DNA from: Metellina segmentata
Taxonomy: Eukaryota > Arthropoda > Arachnida > Araneae > Tetragnathidae
DNA: 64,000 nucleotides
Assembly: GCA_947359465.1 (NCBI GenBank)
Contig: OX375876.1
Span: forward strand, 83,412,359-83,476,358
Reading direction: 5' to 3'
Shown here: positions 58,136-64,000 of the stretch, in pieces
How the letters are laid out: each line of letters starts with the position of its first letter
Position numbering within the stretch: the stretch's first letter is position 1
Position numbers and translations under genes: made by a program
Notes under the pieces: generated by a model
What the model was told of the DNA's origin: nothing
Seen by the model: only the letters and a program-made list of their open reading frames with translations
Database searches by the model: none

Positions 58136-58859
58136 TTGACACAAATTATTTTGTTAACCGAGTGTGTGTTATCGTTATGTCTAAAGAAGCCAATTGTTAT
58201 CATATTTCTCTGTAATATCTTTAGAAAGATTCCTTAATCCAGGTATAAAGCCAGATCCTCCTCCTTTGGGGACTTGGGACAAATGAAACTTATACTTCAC
58301 AGTCCAAACAAAATTTACGCATTTAAAACGAAGTAATTAGAATAAAATATACTCATTCGAATGATATTAATTTTGTTTCCGATAAATGTTCTCAATATTG
58401 ATTACCTTTTTAGTCACATTTATTGACTACACACAAAGGCCGGACTTTGTTCATGACTCCTGTTAATGGGTCTCCAGGACGAAATAAGAATAGGCGTCCC
58501 GTGTTGTTTTACGCTCACCAGGCGTTAGCAAAAAGACAATTTTAATGCTATGTCTCTCTTCTGAATAGCAATAGCAATGACGATTGCAGGGGGTAGATGA
58601 AAATAGAGAATTGTATTCTGATGATAGAGTGCAATGAAGCGCATTCATTTCACAAGCATGGCACTGGAAAATATTTTCCTGACAAAAACAAATGTTTAAA
58701 AATTTCTCCCCTTTTAATATATGTGTATTCAATGATCCCTTTTAGGTAATAGCACTCGGGGCTATTGCCCGCCGTTTTGACCACCTTGCCTCACTCTACA
58801 CTGGTATCTATAAAATTCCATTTTCATATTATCTTTCCATCTGTATTCGTTCAGAATTC

Positions 58860-59680
58860 GTTCGAAACCTGATAAAGTAGTCGGTCAGTTTCGTTCCCCG
58901 AATTTAAAAATACTTTAGTTCCATATTTATCATATTGATTTTACATTGTTTCACCTATGCGATTCGAAGACTAACGATCTGCTTGAGTGCGGCTTTGACC
59001 GAGCGAAAGTTCTCCGAGACTCCACGGTGAAATCGCAAAAGAAGTAAAAAGCTCTAAAAATTCCATCACGTCCCGTAGCGAATCAAGGAGCGCTTGGGAG
59101 CGGCCACACTTTATCGAATAATAACACGTTTGTGAACAGAGCCCGGCGTTCTGGCGTATGACCGGTAGTTTCGGGTCTTTTAATTCAAATGTCGCATAAT
59201 TGCCCGGCTCCGTGCGATAAAGAAATGCTTAAGATGCCCAATTTTCTACTTTTGCTCTTCTCTCTTTTTTCCTCTTTTTCAGATTTCGCTTTCTGGCTGT
59301 TATTAAAGCCGCGCCGAGCCTTGTTGGCCGGAGGGCGGGAACGAATTAAAGCCGAATGTTGTTAAGGGGAGCAAAGTAGTGATTTTGCCCTACCGCAAAG
59401 AACCTCGACTGCTCGCCTCCGATTACGTTTGGGTGGGGTTGACAAAGAGCGGGTAATTCGCACGTTCGATGCGCCTTGTCGTGCTCTATGTTGGGAAGTC
59501 TGTGCGGAATCGCCTTAAGGGGAAAGAAAATCTACTTATATTCCGCGTAATGACGGAAAATTATTTATGGGGAAGGACAAAACAGCGTGTAAGCTGTCGC
59601 TTCGATGGGAAAAGTTTTGGAGACATCTAATTTTAACGACCGACGGCGGGATTATTTTCATTGCGACGAGACCCTGAAAA
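58860..59680. promoter_or_regulatory. Long GC-balanced island in the LIM-gene intron (candidate regulatory region)
   Basis: About 800 bp of balanced, non-repetitive sequence with stretches such as GCCGCGCCGAGCCTTGTTGG (59308-59327) and AGGGCGGGAACG. No long frame and no match within the window. This is the largest such island in the intron. Alternative: first exon or promoter of a non-coding transcript. Confidence 0.4.
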
Positions 59681-62600
59681 ACAGAAGATTTTGTCATTAG
59701 GAGATTTATGCGAAAAGTGGTCGCATTGAGATGAGCGACATTCTGCTAAATATCTTAAATCGATGAATCTGAACAGAGGTTTAAAAATTTCTTTCGATTC
59801 GTAAAGGTTTTTATCATTTTACGCATCGATTTCTTATTTAAGGTTTTCACTTTGCGCTCATTTGAAAGTATATACTGTCGGCTTTGAGAATAAATTCATT
59901 TACTGACACTTTTTTTGAAAAATTGCGTTTTTTGACATTAGATGCTTAACTTTATGATGAGAACATATTTTCATGATTTAACCTTTTTGAATAAAATGTA
60001 ATACTATTAAAATGCTTATATTTTTTATTTTTGACCTAAAAGCGAATAGTTAGTTTTTTAAAAGGGGTACTGTGAAATGTTTTTCAGTTAATGAGTTTAT
60101 CATCTGAACTGATGGTATTTTCATAGGAATACATTTATTACAAGTGAAACAATTAAAAGTTTTAAGCTATTGATGTTTTAGATTATCGTCTACTTACAAG
60201 TGGAACACACTAAGTAAAAACGTTTAAAAGGGGAGAGTAGGGGGTATTGTTTTTTAAATTTTCCAGACCAGAGTGTGATCTTTAGTCTAGAGAAGTTCAC
60301 TATCACCATTTCTCTTTGCATGAATGTTAGATTTCTTCTTGCGAAACATACTTGGTGAGTAGAATTCCCTACTCCCCCCTCGTTTTTTTGAGTTAATGCG
60401 TTTGACTTGTAATCGAAAATATATTGTTGATGCGCTAAGGTTTCACGTCAAGCTATTTTTTGGCATCGACTTTTAATGAAATAGACACAGTATGTGGGTG
60501 GAGTCAGTAGAATCTGTAGCTCTTAGGTAAAAAATTGTTTGATAATAAAAAAGAGAGATATATATAGTGATATAGCAATATAACAAACAAATAATTATCT
60601 CAAATGTGTATGTCACATGGGATTGTGAATTCATTTGGACCTACTGTCGAAGTCTAGTATAAACTAGTCCTTTCAATCACGCACAATTGTTTCATTAACC
60701 ATTCTAAAAGACTTTTAATGTGGATAAATTTGGATAAAAGGACAAATTATTTTAAAAAGTAAAATAATAATAATAATAATTGGACATAGTGGTCATATAC
60801 ACTTGCCAGGATATATAGTATCTAAATAATATATCACATAAATATTACGCGTTACAGGAAGGTATGTGTATACAAACATACAATACATTTTCAAGTCCAT
60901 GTCTTGAATTTAGTTCAAAATTTTAGCAGAAACACTAAATTTGGCAAAAGATTTTCTTTGTTGGGTTTCTTTCACCGTACTGTCTTATCAATATCTAAAA
61001 ATATTTTATCATGCTTTATTCCTTGTATCCACATACTTCTGCCATTTCGTTGATATCATGGTAGAATCTCTTTTATCGTGTTCCTCGAAAACTGCGCAAT
61101 AATTTTATGGAAAGTAAATGATGTAGATAAAAAAAAATCAACATAACAACGAAGTAAGCAAAAATTCGATTGCTTTGTATTGTGGGCCTTTTTTGTTCCT
61201 TAAAACTCTTAACTACATTTTTCGTACTTCCTCTGCTTCATTCTGACATGTTTTATAGTAGCTTTAAACTGCTGTCCCTCATCAGTTTCAAATCTGATGA
61301 CCAACTAAAATTTCTTACATCATGACATCAGTTATAGATGGAAATTTCCTAAAAATATGCCTAAAGCAATCCTTTTCTTTGTCTGAGGCTTAGACAAGTA
61401 TCCTAATTAATTGTATAGTGGAGGTTTAAAAACGTTTTTGAGATTGAAAAGTGTGGGTTATATTTAAGAGCTTTCTCGATACAGGTGTTGCTAATTCCGG
61501 AAAACCAATGTTTCTTTTTACGTTATTTTTTTTTCTCCCTACTATTATATTCATATAAAAATAAGGGAATTTTAAGTATTCAATCTATGTCAAAGTAGTA
61601 ATTCTATATAAAGGAGTCAAATCCAAATGGGAATTAGGTATTAGGCATACACTGATTGGTGTAATGACAGTGTAACAAATTAAAAAAAATTTAAACGGCA
61701 CAAAAGCCAACATCTTTATATTCACTTATCCAGAAAAAATTCAATAGTTTCGTACTTTTTTGGAAAATTTAGTTAGTGTGTTAAATTACTTTTGGTTCAT
61801 GCTGGTCAAGAATTGTGAAACAATCAGGCGTTGAACGACTTGCTTCAAGTTTACAGACATCTTTATTTATTAACTACCTACCACATCGACATCATTTTTT
61901 GAGTTGGTTACCTTCTCTAGCACAAAAGGAGGCCAAGGCACATGAATACTTTTAAGATGAGGTACAGGTCTTAACGATGATGATATACCTAGATATAACG
62001 ATACGATTTTTTTAATATTTTGCATTGTAATCACTGAGATTTGTTATGAAACGATAGCGGTCATTATTGATGATATCGCAATTTGTTAGATAGACTATGA
62101 AACACATATCATGACTTTTCTAGTTTTAGTACAGTTTGTAATAAAAGTACTCATCGTAATAGAAAAATATATTTAAATTTCTGAAATCAGCATAAAAATA
62201 ACTCTAAAAACAGGAATTTTGTAAACATCAAAATCCCTCATTGTCAAAATCCATCATTGTTTTAAACATAGTAGTAGACTTAACAACTATAAAGCAGATA
62301 TTTTCATATAGTTAGTTTTTAAACCATTTTAAAAGAAACTTTTAAGAATTCACAATTAATCTTATTCAGTTATTAAACTTCAAACTGTATGCATTCCTTT
62401 AAAACAGTTAATTTACCATAAAATATCCGTTAAAACTACAGCAATCTAAATTTGAAAGTAGTATATCTTAATTGAAGATCATACTTATTGTTTCAATTGT
62501 ATAGTAGAAAAGGGTTCATATTTGATATTTATTCCTTTAGAATGGAACATAAAGCTATGAATCAACACTGTTTGCAGAAGACAACACATATATTTTAACT

Positions 62601-64000
62601 TAGAAAATATGTGTTTTAAAGTATTTAGTATATGATATACTAGTCTATTTTTTAAGTACATATAGAGATGAAAACTTCGTTTACATTCTTTGGAATAAAA
62701 GCATTTTAAAACGCGGATAAATTCGAATTTTTCTATTTTAAAATTTTATTTTTCTTCTTATTGCATTGTTACCGATATAAAAGAAACAATCATTTTAAAT
62801 TACGAATCAGAACTGTAGATCTAAAATAGAATGGGAAAGCAAGAAAAGTTTTATGACACGCTTTTTTTATTTCGAAACAGTCTTTCTTAAATTAAGAAAT
62901 TAATTATGCATCTAAAAATGCAAAATTCATGTGTAGGGTACTTAAAAGGAAGACACGTATTTAAAAATAATCATAGTTCAGTTTGAGTAAAAGTCTTTTT
63001 TTCTCTTAAGAGGAAGTTGTGATGTCAGGTCATGAAGGAAAAGATCGAAAGGTACCTTATACAAAAAACTAAATACGATAGAAGTGGCATGGAAAATTTG
63101 AAAATTGAATCTTCCCTATATTTCACTTTATTCTCTTTTATTATAAAGTAGGAAACTGTGATAACTATATGATTTAATAACACACTTAGTATAGTAAGTT
63201 ATTTTATGGGTAATGTTAAAATTGTGACTTTCGCCTAGATCACTTTAGCTAAAATAAGTTAGCTTTCTCGTAGTTTCATTTTTACTCTTTAGCCCATTTG
63301 CTTTAAATATGAATTAGTACCTTCATCTCATCCAATAAAATTATAAATAAGGGAATCTCTCACCATTATGGGCTGAATATTTCATCCGCAATTGAGACTA
63401 TAGATTTTGGATCAAAATGATTAAGAGTCGTTTGCCAGTGTAACAACTTTCAGTGTATCACAATGGTGCAGAGTTGGCAATCCCTAAAAAAAGAAATAAA
63501 TTAAAACGTATTAATACTGTATCGATAAAACCTGAAACAAAATAGGCGATTTCTGTAAACGTAAATCTGAATGAGACAGCTTCGATTTTTAACCGTAAGA
63601 AGCCAACCAGGGAATGTGTAAATCCAACCGTTTCAGCTTCAATGGATTTTTTTATTATGGTTGTTAATGGAATTTGTTGTGCTCAATGGGTACTTTCAGT
63701 GTTGACTTCTCATCTTTTCACCATGTCTATAGATGATAACATCCAGTCAAATTAATTATGCGTAATTGGTCTTTGAACATGGTCTATCATTCTTTCACCA
63801 CTTTACCGCATTTATAAAGACTGCCTCTAGCTTTAAGACAGCGTTTTGTATCAACCATACATAGTATCTAAGAATGGGCTCAACCACACCTTTTGAGTTT
63901 CTTTTGATTCAAGAATTTTCAAACAAGTTATAAAGCGAGTCTACGTAAAATTGTAGACTCTATCTAGATATCAAAAATATTAAAACTCAGAAAATACATG
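59681..64000. other. First intron of the LIM gene, distal part
   Basis: A+T-rich with an (AAT)n tract at about 60763-60780. No exon, element end or transposase frame recognised through the end of the window. Confidence 0.45.

Noticed and set aside
1..64000. CRISPR array, bacterial operon or phage region
   Set aside because: No regularly spaced direct repeats with unique spacers, no dense ORF packing; introns, SINEs and animal DNA transposons show a eukaryotic nuclear sequence.
45000..64000. Second LIM domain or homeodomain exon
   Set aside because: I looked for RFGTKCAGC-like and WFQNRR-like reading frames with splice sites and found none; the exons are presumed to lie beyond the window.

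Overview
The window is an A+T-rich, intron-rich animal nuclear sequence, most likely from an arthropod and plausibly a spider or other arachnid. The lineage is inferred from the repeat mix (Tc1/mariner, piggyBac, Kolobok, PIF/Harbinger, hAT, Helitron and tRNA-derived SINEs) and from compact animal-type exons; no single marker proves it. There are no bacterial-style operons and no CRISPR array.

Two host genes are supported, both on the + strand. Gene 1 (about 1.08-16.3 kb) is the 3' part of a coiled-coil protein that I read as trichoplein (TCHP). Ten phase-consistent exons give about 377 C-terminal residues ending in a stop at 15953; the 5' exons lie before the window. Gene 2 begins near 43.4 kb with a CpG- and GC-box-rich promoter and a long 5' leader. 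Its first coding exon (44826-44995) is the first LIM domain of a Lim1/Lhx1/5-type LIM-homeobox factor. The rest of that gene is beyond a first intron of at least 19 kb that runs to the window's end.

Everything else is mostly transposable elements, many with exact ends. The TCHP introns hold two short or remnant Tc1-like elements, a small Helitron carrying a histone-type stem-loop, a reverse-transcriptase relic, a Tigger-like fragment and, packed together in the last intron, a 2.3-kb piggyBac, a hairpin with 261-bp arms and a hAT MITE that ends 18 bp before the final exon. The intergenic stretch (16.3-43.2 kb) holds a hAT MITE, three Tc1-like elements, a Helitron helicase-endonuclease ORF bounded by perfect inverted repeats, Harbinger MITEs, five SINEs, a second Helitron, a Mutator/Kolobok transposase relic and a three-level nest: Kolobok inside a mariner inside a Harbinger-like MITE.

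From 43.2 kb onward the composition changes. The first intron of the LIM gene contains one SINE fragment, microsatellites and a few GC-balanced islands, but almost no recognisable transposons. This fits a regulatory domain of a developmental gene. The genes do not form a shared pathway; the window is a ciliary or cytoskeletal coiled-coil gene next to a developmental regulator, separated by a transposon-dense buffer.
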